Position numbers and translations under genes: made by a program. Source: Raffaelea ambrosiae (lineage: Eukaryota > Ascomycota > Sordariomycetes > Ophiostomatales > Ophiostomataceae). Taken from it: a stretch of DNA of 64,000 nucleotides. Below, in pieces: positions 1-11,382 of this stretch (positions within the stretch are counted from its first letter, which is position 1; each line of letters begins with the position of its first letter). The notes beneath the pieces are model-generated. The model ran no database searches. It worked only from the letters and a program-made list of their open reading frames with translations, and was not told the origin of the DNA. The DNA is taken from NCBI GenBank assembly GCA_002778195.1, contig PCDI01000018.1, positions 135,283-199,282 of the forward strand. The letters run 5' to 3'.

Positions 1-642
1 TGCCAACCAGGTTGACCCAACGCCTCTCGCTCTCTTCAGCTTCGGCAACAAGGCAGAGAACGCCAAGGGTAAGGCGTCACCATTTCTTCTGCTGTCCCGT
101 TGTTGCCACCATTCTGTCCTGTACAGTCATTTTTGTGACAACACTTGTTCGTTATTGTGTTCCTGCTGACCGTTTGTCCAGTTCTAAGCGAGGTAACGTC
201 GGGCGGCGCCACTCTGAACGACGCATACTTCCATGGGTCTGTCAATACGGTTGCGTTTGGCGGCGTGGGCCATTCTGGCTCTGGGGCGTACCGTGGCAGG
301 GCGTCCTTCGACGTGTTCACGCATCGCCGTAGCGTAGCTGAGACTCCGGGCTGGATGGAACCTTTCTTGAAAGTCCGCTACATGCCGTACGACTGGAAGG
401 ACGCGCGCTTCATGGCCTTGCTGGCGCCCAAGCCGAACTTTGACCGCAGCGGCAAGGTTACGCGGGGCCTTGGGTACTGGCTCAAGCTTATTTTTGGCCT
501 CGGGAGTAGCAACAGCCAAGGTGCGTTTTTCAGGTGGTGTAGCGCTTTCGCAGTTCTCGTGGCAGTCTTTGCTGGTCGTGACCGGCAGGGCTTGCTGACT
601 CTGGTTTCAACAAGGTCCTCGCCCCACACCCAAGGCAGCTAG
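1..642 (+). CDS. Fatty aldehyde dehydrogenase (ALDH3/Hfd1 family), 3' part only
   Basis: This is the C-terminal part of a class 3 aldehyde dehydrogenase, which oxidises long-chain fatty aldehydes to fatty acids with NAD(P). Exons are 1-68 and 182-642; the 113-nt intron (69-181) has a gtaagg donor and a tgtccag acceptor, and the frame joins cleanly as ...KAENAK|VLSEVTSGG. Family signatures seen are the TSGGATLND stretch, the PFGG-like AFGGVGHSGSGAYRG motif and the FDVFTHRRS segment. After the catalytic fold there is a basic linker, then a hydrophobic segment (about FRWCSAFAVLVAVFAG), consistent with the C-terminal membrane anchor of fungal Hfd1-type enzymes at ER, lipid droplets or mitochondria. 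The start and the catalytic cysteine lie upstream of the window. The last 35 or so residues are not conserved in my recollection, so the exact end is less certain than the family. Confidence 0.85.
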
Positions 643-1068
643 GTCGGACACGATTAGCGAATGATGGAAGACAAATTGTGACGGGAGTGTCGTTGAGGGT
701 CGGTGGGACTTACTGGTGGAAAGGTCGGGGGAAAGGGGGCTGGGTAGCAGAAAAAAACGTTGTACTTTTTTCTTTGATAATGGGGTCTGTAGGCAAATGT
801 ATTTCATAACTTTCACTGACGCAATATTACATGTCGGAGCTCAAAAGGGGCCAAGAATTTTGAATCGAAACCAAAAATAAAGTAAAAACAGAGCTGCTAT
901 ATAGCCAGATAGCCAGGTTCCATAAGGGTATAGCCTTCCTGGCTTGAGACACTTCATCGACGCCGTTGATATGTATTTGCTAGTTCAAAAAAATGACCAT
1001 CCCCTTGGGACTGTCCCCCGTTTTGCAAAGCAATTGATATAGCGATTATTGTGATGATCAGTTGTTTA
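643..1068. other. Convergent intergenic region, no gene seen
   Basis: The stretch between the fatty aldehyde dehydrogenase stop and the rrp4 stop, which face each other. It contains A/T-rich 3'-end-like sequence such as the aataaag-type element near 884-890, but no credible ORF. Confidence 0.6.
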
Positions 1069-2345
1069 TCATCGTCCAGCCAGTGCAGCTGCAAGCTGGT
1101 CTCCGCGCTCACCACCAATATACACGTCCTCCTCTCCTTGGTCAAAAGTTTGCCGCGCCATGTCGAGCGCTTCACGATACGCGCTCATCACCGTCGGCTC
1201 GTCGATACGTAGGCGGTGCTCGACCAGCATGGAAATTACACTTCGCAGCCGAGCAATCTCGCGCATGGTCTCGCGGCTGATGGAGTCATTTTGACTGGAG
1301 TAAATGGCAGCACTGACGGCTTCCTCCATATTGTTGATACCAACTGGGGTCGAGGCTGTGGCGCTTGGTTTTGCGGCAGGAGTTTCAGGGGTACCGGACA
1401 CGGCGCTGGGGGCAACTGTTGCTCCCTCTGGTGCAGGTGGTGCTACTTGAGCTCCAATGAATATGTACCCATTGACGCCAAGGATGACGTCGATCTTGTC
1501 CGCTCCCGCTCCGTACACAGCCGCGTGCTTTGTCTGCGGTGCTTGCTGCATGTCTTCATCATCCTCACCGTGATCTTCGCCTCCGATAGTCCAGATTTGT
1601 CTGCGTGCCCGGACAACACCAGCACCAGCTCCAGCGCCGCCACCGGCGACAGCAAAGAAAACGCCGTTCCGGAGTTTGCCATACCGCAGCGAACGCGTGT
1701 GCAGGACAGGCACCCCGTCGGAAAAAACCTGCTGGACCTCGGCCAAGAGAAGATCGCCCTCGGCAAAGAACGAACGGATCTGCAGCTCGTCTGTCTCAGT
1801 ACGTTTCCGCTGAACACCACCCGGTAGGTTGATGGCAGACAGCGGCAGAGCCGCTAGCTGGGCGGCGCCCACGTCGACCCGCCAGCGCCGTGCCTGGACC
1901 TCGACAATTCGACCGACCACGAGATCGCCGACCTCTGGTGCATAGCGAGCACGCAGGGGCCGAACAGACAGCAGTCGGTTGGTGCGGATGACAGTGCCAG
2001 CAAGAGACGAGACAATGCCGTTGCCGGCCGACTCGCTGTAGGTGCCATGGCCTCTGTGCGAATGGTCAGTTGTCTTTGCTCGGTATAGGGGACGAGCACT
2101 GTCGCGGAAACTTACCTCATCCACAAAGGGTCATCTGTGATGACTTCACCCGGCGTCACAATTTCATGACTGCTGGTGTAGTCCCGCCGCCGCCTCTTGA
2201 GCTGCCGTTCAGCTACTACAGGCGCACCACCGTAGTCGCTTTCATCTGAGTCGTCCGAGACAGCACTTTTGTGTGCAGAGCCACCAGTTGCGTCAAAACC
2301 AAAACTGCGGGAGGACTGGAGATGAGGAAGAATTGTGATCGGCAT
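1069..2345 (-). CDS. rrp4: Exosome complex component Rrp4
   Basis: RNA-binding cap subunit of the nuclear and cytoplasmic RNA exosome. Exons on the minus strand are 2345-2116 and 2053-1069; the 62-nt intron (2054-2115) has a gtaagt donor and gcacag acceptor and joins ...DDPLWM|RGHGTY. The protein carries the Rrp4 N-terminal signature (VTPGEVITDDP), an S1-like domain beginning around RYAPEVGDLVVGRI, the LPGGVQRKRTETDELQMR-type stretch (here ELQIRSF), LHTRSLRYGKLRNG, and a KH-like region with ILGVNGYIFIG. A Gly/Ala and acidic insertion (about GGGAGAGAGV and GEDDEDM) sits between S1 and KH and is not in yeast Rrp4. I start at MPITIL because fungal orthologues begin this way; an in-frame ATG at 2369 would add eight residues. 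A TCACGTGA motif lies about 100 bp upstream. Confidence 0.93.
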
Positions 2346-2928
2346 TGCAGATTTGTGAGGTAAAGCCAACTATTGGTGATGTGTGCCTGCGATGTAATCT
2401 TGAAGGAGAGAAATTTTGATTGCATAGTACGCATAGGCGCGCTTCACGTGATATTTCTCCTGGCCCCCAGCTTCGCCTAGCTAGAGGAGTACTCTTTGTA
2501 TCATGTGATCTACCACAAGCCACGCAAGACCGCAACGCAAGACAGCACAGCACTGTTTTAGAGCGTCTGTGTTATTTTGGTCTACATTAAATAAATAAAA
2601 AATATACATACACAATCATATATACAATCGTTATTGCATTGGTGCGACTGCGGAGAGTTCAGAGGGCAGGAACCAGCCGGCGCTGACAGGCGCCTGGACA
2701 CAAGGGACGAACAGGGCGTCCTGCAGCAGAATCCATTTCTTGCAGCTCGTGGCAAACTTAGCCAATACACTTGCGTTCCAAGAAATGGCATGTGGTGTGT
2801 GAGGCTTCTTGTCGGTTTATCTTCAACAAAGCATATGTAAGTATGTGCAGGCACCAAAGGCCAGTCAAACGGCGCATATAGGCGTGCATGATGAAGGAGC
2901 AGGTATTGCTTGCATTGCATCATGTGGG
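2346..2928. promoter_or_regulatory. Intergenic: rrp4 upstream region and 3' flank of the Dmo2-like gene
   Basis: Contains TCACGTGA at 2444-2451 upstream of rrp4 and AT-rich sequence at 2580-2630 (taaataaataaaa-type) that probably serves 3'-end formation of the gene to the right. No convincing coding sequence. Confidence 0.5.
2444..2451. promoter_or_regulatory. TCACGTGA E-box upstream of rrp4
   Basis: A perfect 8-bp palindrome about 100 bp before the rrp4 start. CACGTGA is the site class bound by Cbf1/USF-like bHLH proteins; which factor binds here is inference. Confidence 0.45.
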
Positions 2929-3301
2929 TCACTTAAACAGCCTCCATAAGCCGAGCCAGGCCAGGCCGATAGAGATGCCGGTAATGCCCATCCTGCGGCT
3001 GCGCATGCCGAACATGGAGTTGCTTTTGAGGACCAGAGCGCGCTGCTTCTCAAGCTGCGAGTGGCCCGAGACGTAGTTGTAGGCAGCCAGCCCTAGAAAG
3101 GCCCCGCCTCCTGTCATTGGGAAGAAGCATTAGTTCGGCGTTCGCAGCAACGTAAAGCTATCCCTCCGGCTCTGAAGGATGAGGGCACAAACCGATCACT
3201 CTGCACGGCAAGCAATCGTCGCCGCGGTCTTCTCTCAGGAGCGTCTGGTACTTTTCGGGTCGGTCGAGCGATGACAGAGACGGGATCTTGTCGCCAGCCA
3301 T
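2929..3301 (-). CDS. Small mitochondrial Dmo2/DMAC1-like (DUF4536) protein
   Basis: A 96-residue protein in two exons: 3301-3193 and 3110-2929. The 82-nt intron (3111-3192) has donor gtttgt, a branch-like aactaat and acceptor gacag. The first exon encodes MAGDKIPSLSSL... ending in DDCLPCRVIG; the second gives GGAFLGLAAYNY and a C-terminal hydrophobic segment (GISIGLAWLGLWRLF). A CxxC-type CLPC motif (residues 30-33) directly followed by a Gly-rich first membrane segment, with a second segment at the C-terminus, matches the DMAC1/Dmo2 (DUF4536) family of small mitochondrial inner-membrane proteins. It is transcribed divergently from apm3 across a 297-bp shared promoter. The family assignment is from memory of the motif pattern; the gene itself is well supported by the splice-joined frame. 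Confidence 0.7.
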
Positions 3302-3598
3302 CTTGTCTGGGTTGCCGTTGACGAGACGGTGCGGGCAGTGGTTGGTCGCAACGGAGAAGTGGCTTGTATCGCACGTTGTCTGGGTTGCTGTTTTTCATCT
3401 TCCTTTTTTGGCCGCCTTTACTAATGGCTGGACTCCGGCCGCTGATTTGCTGGAGCTGGTGGGCCGGGCCACCACCTATTAGTTAGTTAGCTCCCAGAGC
3501 GCTGGCACATCTCTGCTGGCAGGCAGGTACGGTTTGTCCACCCGCATTACAGCCTCACTTCCTCGCATGGTCGCGACCGCACGCGACCCATCACCACC
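3302..3598. promoter_or_regulatory. Divergent promoter between the Dmo2-like gene and apm3
   Basis: A 297-bp stretch separating two outward-facing start codons. It includes ttagttagttag-type repeats near 3479-3491. The apm3 start lies in a good context (caccaccATGG). Confidence 0.5.
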
Positions 3599-5516
3599 AT
3601 GGACGGTGTTATTGAGGCGTTGCACATATACGATGAGTACTTGTATGGGATCCTTTTTTTCTTTCCTTTTTTTTGCCTGGCCTTCGTTGGCGTGTCTTCG
3701 CGGGCGTGCGTAGTACAGTGGTCCCAGCTAACAATGCCTTCTCTTCTTCCTCGGCCACAGCAACCCCATCGTGTCGCATACCTACACAGCACGGCCGCTG
3801 TCGGCTGCCAACCTGCTGCCGCTCTACCTCGACCAGGTGCAGCTGCTTCAGCCATTGTCGACACCAACTATAGCTCGAACCGCGCCACCGAGCCTGGTCT
3901 ACATCCCCGGGACCAACCCACCCACTCTCGTCTTCAGCATGACGCATGCCAACTTGCTGTTCCTCCTGACAACGTCATCCGAACTGGAACCTCTTGTAGC
4001 GCTGGAATTCTTACACCGTGTTGCTGATGCGCTGGAAGAGTTTCTGGGCAGCCCGTTATTGCCCAGCAAGATCGAGGGCAGCTACGACGTCGTAGCCCAG
4101 CTGTTGACAGAGCTGTGCGACGCCGGCACCGTCAACACGACAGAGGGCAACGCGTTACGCGACCTGGTTGAGGTTGAGGGCTTTGTGGGAAAGCTTCTGG
4201 GCAGCATAGCCTTGCCGGGAAAGGCTGCTGCCGCTTTGTCTTCGGCCTCGTCGTCACCGCTTTCGCAGTCGCCAATGATGCCAGCTCTCTCTTCGCAGTC
4301 CTTTCTGGCCCAGAAGAACAGCGGTCCGGCCCTGCCGTGGCGGCGGGCCAATGTGCGACACACGTCCAACGAGATGTATGCAGACATCATCGAGTCTCTG
4401 TCCGTCACGCTGGCGCCGTCGGGCCGCCCGTTGGCAGCCTTTGCGCAGGGCTCGATCGCCTTCACTTCCAAGGTATCGGGCGTCCCGGACATTCTGGTCA
4501 CCCTGACGGGACCCTCGGGCAAGCGCAGCCTTGGTAGCGTTCTCGACCTTCCCGTGTTCCACCCTTGCGTGCGCTTAGCACGGTGGAGGGAGCGGCCCGG
4601 AGAACTGAGCTTTGTGCCACCCGATGGCCGCTTTCTGCTGGCCTCGTACGAGGTCGATCTCATGCCATTCACTGGCGGCCAGAGCGGCGGTAGCCAGCTT
4701 TCTTCTGCTTCCAATAATTTGCGCATGCCTGTCAACGTGGAGGTTCGGTCAAACCTCGGCCCTGTGGGAGCAGACTTTGAGGTGCGCGTAAATGTCAACC
4801 GGACTTTTGCTTTTGGCAGTTTCGGCGCGTCATCTTCCAGCAGCGGGTTAGGAAGCCGCGGGCCTCATGCTGGAACCCCGGCTTCGCCACTTCTTGAGGA
4901 CCTCAAGATCACAGTGCCTCTGCCGCCAGAAGTCCGGAATCTATTAGAGATTCGGCCAAACCGGGGCGATGCTGTGTACAATCCGGGCGACCACTTCCTT
5001 GAGTGGCACATCCCATCGAAAGATATTGTGCTGGGCACAACATATTTCGGGCTACGCTGTACTGTGGTGGGCCAGTCTTTGTCGCCCGGCCTAGATGACG
5101 TGGACAACGATAACGAGGCAGAAAACACAGAGGACGACAGTTACTACGGCTTTGACCGCAGCGGATTCGGGTTCAAGGAATACTCATACGACGACCAACC
5201 ATACCAACAGCAGCGAACACAGCAAGCACGCAAGGGGACAGTGGAACAAGGCAGCCAACCGGTGGGTGGTGCGGAAGCCAGCGACGCAGATGCCCAAGAG
5301 AGGGCTACCAAGAAGAAGATTGCGCAGAACAGTATCCTCATGCCGAGCTCTGCGTCTGTCAGCTTTTCGGTCAAAGGATGGCTGGCTAGCGGGGTACGAG
5401 TGGATAGCATAGTTCTGGACACGAAACGGAGCCGGGGTCTGGGAGATAGCGTGAAGCCGTTCAAGGGAGTCAAATACCTAACCGTCAGCAAAAGCGGCAT
5501 TGAGCTGAGGTGCTGA
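3599..5516 (+). CDS. apm3: AP-3 adaptor complex subunit mu
   Basis: Medium subunit of the AP-3 clathrin-independent adaptor, which sorts cargo from Golgi/endosomes to the vacuole by recognising tyrosine signals. Exons are 3599-3642 and 3761-5516 (599 aa). The 118-nt intron has donor gtatgg, branch-like gctaaca and acceptor ccacag, and joins HIYDEY|FNPIVSHTY, which restores the mu longin start (a short ALHIYDE N-terminus is characteristic). Residues 1 to about 150 form the longin-like domain; the mu homology domain starts around the conserved PWRRANVRHTSNEMYADIIE segment (residue about 195) and runs to the end. An acidic, Gln-rich insertion (about DNDNEAENTEDD) interrupts the C-terminal MHD. 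Tandem Ser-rich linkers (SSASSSPLSQSP) precede the MHD. No other intron is needed. Confidence 0.92.
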
Positions 5517-6682
5517 GCACGGAGCCATTCTAGCATGTAAATTCATATGTACCTTGGGTTTGCGCTTGGTTTTCGACCAGAGTAGTGTAACTTGATAAGT
5601 GCAAGACTACCCACACAAACAACAATTCCTAATAACTAAACATGCAGAAGGGCCGTGAAGGTCAGTCATGTTTAGCGAACGCATCTTGGCTAGGTGTATG
5701 CTGTCAAGATCATTCCGAGGCCTTTGCTGACTTGCTCTCCATCGTGATCTTTACACATAATCAGCTGCTCAACTTTGCTCCTGTAGATGAGCAGACCTCG
5801 AGAGCCAAATCACGGGCAGGAGGCTGGGCCAGCTTGCAAGAAATGCAAGCGGCATGTACATCATATGGAACAGCTACCTGGAGAAAACGGCGGGACGAAC
5901 ACGTCTCAAACGTGTTGACTCCTAACAGCAAGCCATATTCAGGCTCGCCAACAAGGTTGCCGATGTCGGGTACGGAGCGATTTGGACGCAGCCACGATAT
6001 CAAAGTCACGGGGTCCCACAACTACAAAATTGCCTACAAGTTCGAGCGGACGTGTGTTGCCTCCTCAAAAAAAGTATGAGCGGCACTCGCGTAGCATCAA
6101 CCCTACGTTTAAACCATGCAAAGCGTGCAAGAGTAGGCTGGTGCAGACGAAGCCAGTGCCCTGGGGGGGCGATATCACAAAAGCTCAACGGTGGTATATG
6201 CTCCGCGGAAGTTTCGGGCCGTGTTGTAATACTATGTATGTCCGGGCAAAAGGACGGACGTGATAATCGAATTTCCCGTCTGGTTTTAGAAATGCTTGCT
6301 ACGTGGCAGTGGGCGTGGCGGCGGGAATACCTTTTGTTGAGACAAGGGTAAGGAAGAGGAATCAAGAAAGGTTCGAGGGGGGATTGGAGCAAGCACTTGA
6401 AAATAAGAGCATAGCATCAAAATAGAAAAACAAATCAGGGAAAAAAAATTCAAGGGCTACAGCATCATAATTTCGTAATTTCGTAATTTCGTAATTTCGT
6501 ACTTTCGTACTTTCGTACTTTCGTGATTTCATTTAGTTTTAGTTTTCCAACGCCATGAGGTCGGACGACCAGACCGTCCCGCCAGCCTCTACGTCAAGTC
6601 TGCGGTCCATCAAAAAAGAGTCGAGCATGTTCTGCAATATGTGTCAGCTCCAGATGCCAAACAACGCGGGCGTATGTTTTGA
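5517..6682. other. Convergent intergenic region with an 8-bp tandem repeat
   Basis: Lies between the stop codons of apm3 (+) and a Zn2Cys6 gene (-). Short ORFs on both strands (for example 5761-6021 minus) show no family features I recognise. The most distinct element is the 8-bp repeat at 6469-6532. Confidence 0.5.
6469..6532. repeat. 8-bp tandem repeat, eight units
   Basis: Four copies of aatttcgt are followed by three of actttcgt and one degenerate gatttcat, in perfect 8-bp register. It lies about 150 bp downstream of the Zn2Cys6 gene's stop and so probably within its 3' UTR (read as acgaaatt on that strand). Confidence 0.9.
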
Positions 6683-8988
6683 CTAGCCACCACCTACCCA
6701 GTCCACGTTGTAAGGGTCGCTCAGCACCGCATCAAACGGTCCCGACTCGGACCAGTCGTAAGCAAAGTTCAAGTCGGGAACGGGGGCGGTATCGGGTGCT
6801 GCCATAGGCAATTGGAAAAGCCGCATAGCATCCGTATGTGCAGCTGTGTCCTGGCTCATTTGCCCTTCCATCCCACCGCCCATGACTGCACTACCGCTCA
6901 GTCTGGCTACTGAAAGGGTGCTCTCCCCTGGTACATTCCAGAATATTCCAGTGGGCGCCGGGTCTGGCGCGATGGCCGCCTCGGCGGGTGCAGCAGGACC
7001 CGAGTCGTCTTCTTCCTCCGCCTCCATGTCGGACAGTTTCTTGACAATGGCGCCCAGAATGCGCGCTGCATGGGCTGCATCCCGAGACGTGACCCGACGA
7101 TTGTGCCAGAGAGTATATGCCTGCCGCAGGGCGGCGAGCTTGGCACCGCGGTCGCTGGCCCGCTGGTCCAGTGTCGGTTCGGCTTCTCCGAAAAAGCGTG
7201 CCCACGAGGCACCTTGCGCGGCACCACTGTCCGGCGAAGATGTGCTCCCTGATGTTGATGTTGCTGTTGCTGACTCTGAGTTTTTTGCCGAGGCCATGGC
7301 GGCTGCGGCTGCGGCTGCGGCTGCGGCTGCGGCTGCGGCTGCGGCTGCGGCTTTCTCCTTTTCCTTCTCTTTCGCTTTCTCTTCCGCTTGCTTTTGCTTC
7401 TGCTGCCGCTCCCGGCCCTCGATCAGGTCGAGGCACAGAATGGTCGCGGCCAAGAGGAAGTCGTGCAAGGCAAGGCTGCTCAGCATGTGACGGTCCGTAG
7501 CCAAACGGCCCGCACCAATGCCGGCATTGCTGCCGCCGACGTTGCATGTGGCGGTCCCGTGGAAGCTTGTGGGTGGACGTGTTTCGGCCTCAAACTCGGC
7601 GTGCATGTCGAGGATGCGCAGGGCTGAGATCAGGCAAGTGTGCCGTTGGTGGTGCAGCAGCTTGTCGGCGCTCGTGCTCGGCTGGCGGCCGTCGTCGTCC
7701 CCTTCTTCAGCCCCTAGCGCTGCTGCGCCCTCGGCAGGCTCCTCGGTGCTGCGACACAGAGACTGTCGGTACAGCACGCAGATGGCCTTGTGGTACAGCA
7801 GGTCGATGACCAGGCGATGCATGATGTCGTGGCTGGCGTCGCTAAAGGGGCAGTCACGTATGTGTGTGGGCATGCGCAGGCTGGGCGGCACCTCGGCAAA
7901 GGCGGCGTGGAGGTCGTTTGCGAGGCTCTGAGCCGTGGTGGCAGTGGCAGCGGCAGCGGCAGCGGCAGCATCGCCGCTTCCGACCCGCGTGCCAGCACCC
8001 CAGAGGGAGAAGCGGACAATCTTGCGAAGCTGGCGGGTAAAGCGCATCTTGACGCAGTAGTACAGGGTGGGCGAGGCGTCGGTCATGGGGCGGGCAGGCG
8101 GCAGGACCGGGTCGGACTCGTCAAAGTCTTCGTCGCGGAGGTTGGTGGGCGGGTCGGTGGCAGTCTCGTCCTCGTGGACGACGGTGGGCAGGCCGAACTG
8201 GAAGCTGTAGAGCAAGTCAAAGGCCTCGACGACGTACCACACGCGGCGGCGCATCTCTCGTTCAAAGGGCGTCAGGAACGCCTTGCGCGGACACGGCGAG
8301 TCGACCTGCTGGTAGCCCATGCGCTGGGCCAGCCGGGCGGCCACGCCAAACGTCGCCCACAGCGCCGCATCGGCGTCACGGCGCTGCATCAGCCGCGTGT
8401 AGGCATTGAGCAGCAGGGCCTCGACCGACAGCGGCCGCGCGTTGAGATACTCGCCGGCCAGGAGGCAGCGTGTCGACAGACGGCGCAGGCGGTCTGCCAG
8501 GAGCAGGTCGTCGTTGGTGGGCTCGGCGTCCGTCCCGGCCGCGGCGGCCGCGGCCGGATGGCTGGTTCCCGGGCCATCTCGCTCAGACAGCCAGCTGACC
8601 TGCCGCACGCCGGCAATGGTCGCGCCGATGCACAGGATCGACGCCAGCATGCTGATCCATAGTGTTGGCGACGCCTGGTGCGCCGCCGACGGGGTGCCCG
8701 TGGACCAGAAGCGCGAGTATGCGCGCTGGAACTGGCCCATGTGTACAAACGGTGCCGTCATGAAGCGCGACTGGAAGTACACAGTCAGCAGCCGGTCACA
8801 CTCGGCGCGCGACGGCAGAGACATCATGACTTCGCCAAGCGGCACCGGCAGTCCCCCGTCGGGGCGCGATCTACCGCCGCCGGGCGTCGATGTCGTCGTG
8901 GCAAAGATAATGTCGGGCTCGACCGACTCAAATTGTGCTGCAGGCGTGGGCGACACGGAGTGCTGCACCGAGGAGGCCGAGGTCTGGC

Positions 8989-9029
<41 letters not shown>

Positions 9030-10045
9030 AACCCCGACAGGGCTGCCGGCAGCAGCGCTGTCCTGGCATCACTCAGGCTGCTGGTGTTGGTCGCGGAAGG
9101 GCCGGCTGCGATTCCACGTGCCAGGGCTCCGGGCTCTTCATCCTCTCCTTCACCGTCGGCCTCATCGTCATGGCCAGCACTGGCGTTGCCTTCTCGGTTT
9201 CCCTCCGGTTCGGCATCACCGAGGGCGTCTGCGTCGCCCTCGGCCTCTCCCCCCGCATCCCCGTCTCCGAGGTAGTTCTGTATGTCCCGGATGCTGTCCA
9301 GCACTGCCGCCCAGTTTGTCGCTCCTGTGAACGGCGTCTCGCCGATCATGGTGCTGACTGGGCCAGAAGCCCGCGGCTGGTCGACCAGACTAGGCGGTCG
9401 AGGCTCGATGGCGACGAGCCATTCGTGGTTCCCCCTGAGTGGCTGGGGCTCTGGAGCTGGCCGCGCGGGTGTCGGCGTGGTTCCTCTGGACACGTTGGCT
9501 GTGAAGCCGTTGACCAACTCTTCCAGTCTCTGCAGTCGGAGCTGTGCTTCCTGCCGCACAGCCACCGTGCCGGTCCGGTTGCCTGCCACCCGCCTACTTG
9601 CGCTGGATGCTCCTGCTGCCGCTGCCGCTACCCCAGAGTCAACGCCGCTGCCAGCAGCGGCGCCGTCTACTCCATATCGACATAGCAAGCCGTCGCCCCG
9701 GCGCACACAAGTACTGCACGGCAAGCGCCGGTCGCATTTCTGTTTCCTCGCCCGGCACAGGTGGCACGAGACAACTGGTCGTGACTTGGCTCGCGTCTGC
9801 GCACGACGGGTGGGAGCACCGCTCTGGGCCAATGGAGTCGCCTGTGCATGCTGTGCACGCTGTGCATACTGTGCCCCGGGGTCCTGTGCTCGGGGCGGTC
9901 GCTGTGTCAGGACCTGCTGCTGCTGGCCTGGTCCGTACCATTCCACACCAGTGTGTCCTCCGCCCACGGTGTTAGCACCAGTCCGATCGTTGGAATTTCC
10001 GAGCCGCACCCGGAATACGGACGTATAATTCGACATGTCCCCCAT
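6683..10045 (-). CDS. Zn2Cys6 fungal transcription factor with PF04082-like domain
   Basis: A single-exon 1120-residue regulator. The Zn(II)2Cys6 cluster is complete: C94, C97, C104, C110, C113 and C122 (CHLCRARKQKCDRRLPCSTC...), preceded by a Gln/Ala-rich head. A Glu/Gly-rich acidic stretch (about residues 260-305) and a poly-Pro run follow. The fungal-specific transcription factor domain begins near residue 415 (LLTVYFQSRFMTAPFVHMG) and includes the RRVWYVVEAFDLLYS...GLPTVVHEDE signature around residue 600. A polyalanine run of about 20 residues at roughly 898-923 comes from a hexanucleotide repeat. The start at 10045 is the first ATG; a second ATG three codons on is equally possible. High GC produces long antisense ORFs over this gene that I reject. 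The target genes cannot be told from sequence. Confidence 0.88.
7296..7352. repeat. 6-bp repeat (gctgcg)n encoding polyalanine
   Basis: A hexanucleotide tract inside the Zn2Cys6 gene; the minus-strand reading frame gives consecutive Ala codons. It is likely to be length-polymorphic. Confidence 0.85.
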
Positions 10046-11382
10046 GCTGGCCGGGCTGGGTGGTGGCGAGATGCGGCAGAAGCATATGCAGAAACAGCTG
10101 TCTGTCCGTTTTGGGGCTGCGTCCGACGAGCATGAGATGGTGCATGTGACGCTCTACTCATACAACAGAGAACTGGAGACGATGGCCGTTAACAACAAAA
10201 AAGTTTCCCAACATGGCCATGCCTTCGGTTGCCGTTTACAAAGCACATTGCTCATCTTGCCGTTTTCTGTTCCCTTTTTTTTTCTTATACGTCGCCATCG
10301 GACATAGCAACAGGCCAGTACCAGTGGCTCACGGCACGAATTGTGGAGTCATCCGCCCCATTCCGGACTTAAGAATCTGACCGGAGCCGCCGAAATTGGC
10401 GTCGTACGCTTCGTTCGGTACCCGAGCCTGTTTTTAGTAGGTTTATTCCGTTGTGTGTTGCGCCTTGCGACACCTGCCCGGCAGGCACCAGGGCCAAGAC
10501 TGTTGATTCCACACAAATCGGTTCTCGACGCGGAACTGTGACCCCAGATCCCCACTGTCAGCTTCACTTTAGCGTCGGTCGTATTGTATGTGGGCAAATC
10601 ATGCGCAAAAATCGGGGGAGAATTGGGGCATCAAATCGTCATCCACTCTGGCTTCGTCAAACGGTACAGATTAGTGATCAACTGTATCCAGACAGTTCTT
10701 CTTTTGTTTCTGTGTGTCCTATATATATCCATACCAATGAAACTGTAGACCGGGAAACTGAATCTCAGCTTGGATGCCTATGCCAACGTCCCCTCACATC
10801 TAACGAAAGAACCAAATAGAGCAGAGGGCGCAAATAAAGCCGCTTACATGGCTTGCGCCACGCCATTCCTTTGTCTCTTCGGTCCGTTATACATCCGCAT
10901 CCTTTCCTATTTTTTTGTTCCTTTTTTGTTTCGTTTTCGGTCATGTAGCAATTGCCAAGACGTCGTCGGGACATGTTTGCAGGGTATCATTACAAAATCA
11001 TGAAATGAGAAGAAAAGGATTCTCGAAATGCAGCACACTCTCCACCTCCCCTGAGCATACCGAAAACAACAACAGATGACGACGCGTGGGGAGGGGAGAT
11101 GCAAAAACGCAAGGATGAACCAGAGCCCGGAAGCAAAACCGGCAATGCATTTCCATATGAAAAAAAAGTCTGTGCCCCTCCCCCCCCTCCGCCCTTTAAT
11201 TGGAACAGCTCACGAAGACTGAAGAAACCGTCATGCTGGGGAAAAGAGGACACCTTGGCCTAGACCTGTGCAATTCCTCGCTTCACCGAGGCCGGCTTGC
11301 CATAACAGACTGTATACCTTGGCAATGACTTTCCACAAAGTCAGCTATCTCCTCACTTGACCGTCTCTGAGGGGGCCGGAAT
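10046..11382. other. Intergenic: upstream region of the Zn2Cys6 gene, 3' flank of the next gene
   Basis: No coding sequence supported. The right half (10900-11200) is T/A- and C-rich with homopolymer runs (for example the C tract at 11178-11190) and is likely to include the 3' UTR of the Zn2Cys6-acetyltransferase gene. Confidence 0.5.

Noticed and set aside
5642..6079. Plus (145 codons) and minus (86 codons) ORFs downstream of apm3
   Set aside because: They overlap antisense, match no family I recognise, and lie in the shared 3' region of convergent genes.
7790..10028. Long plus-strand ORFs (290, 289, 335 and 248 codons) over the first Zn2Cys6 gene
   Set aside because: They are antisense to a gene with clear domains, overlap each other in different frames, and arise from high third-position GC.
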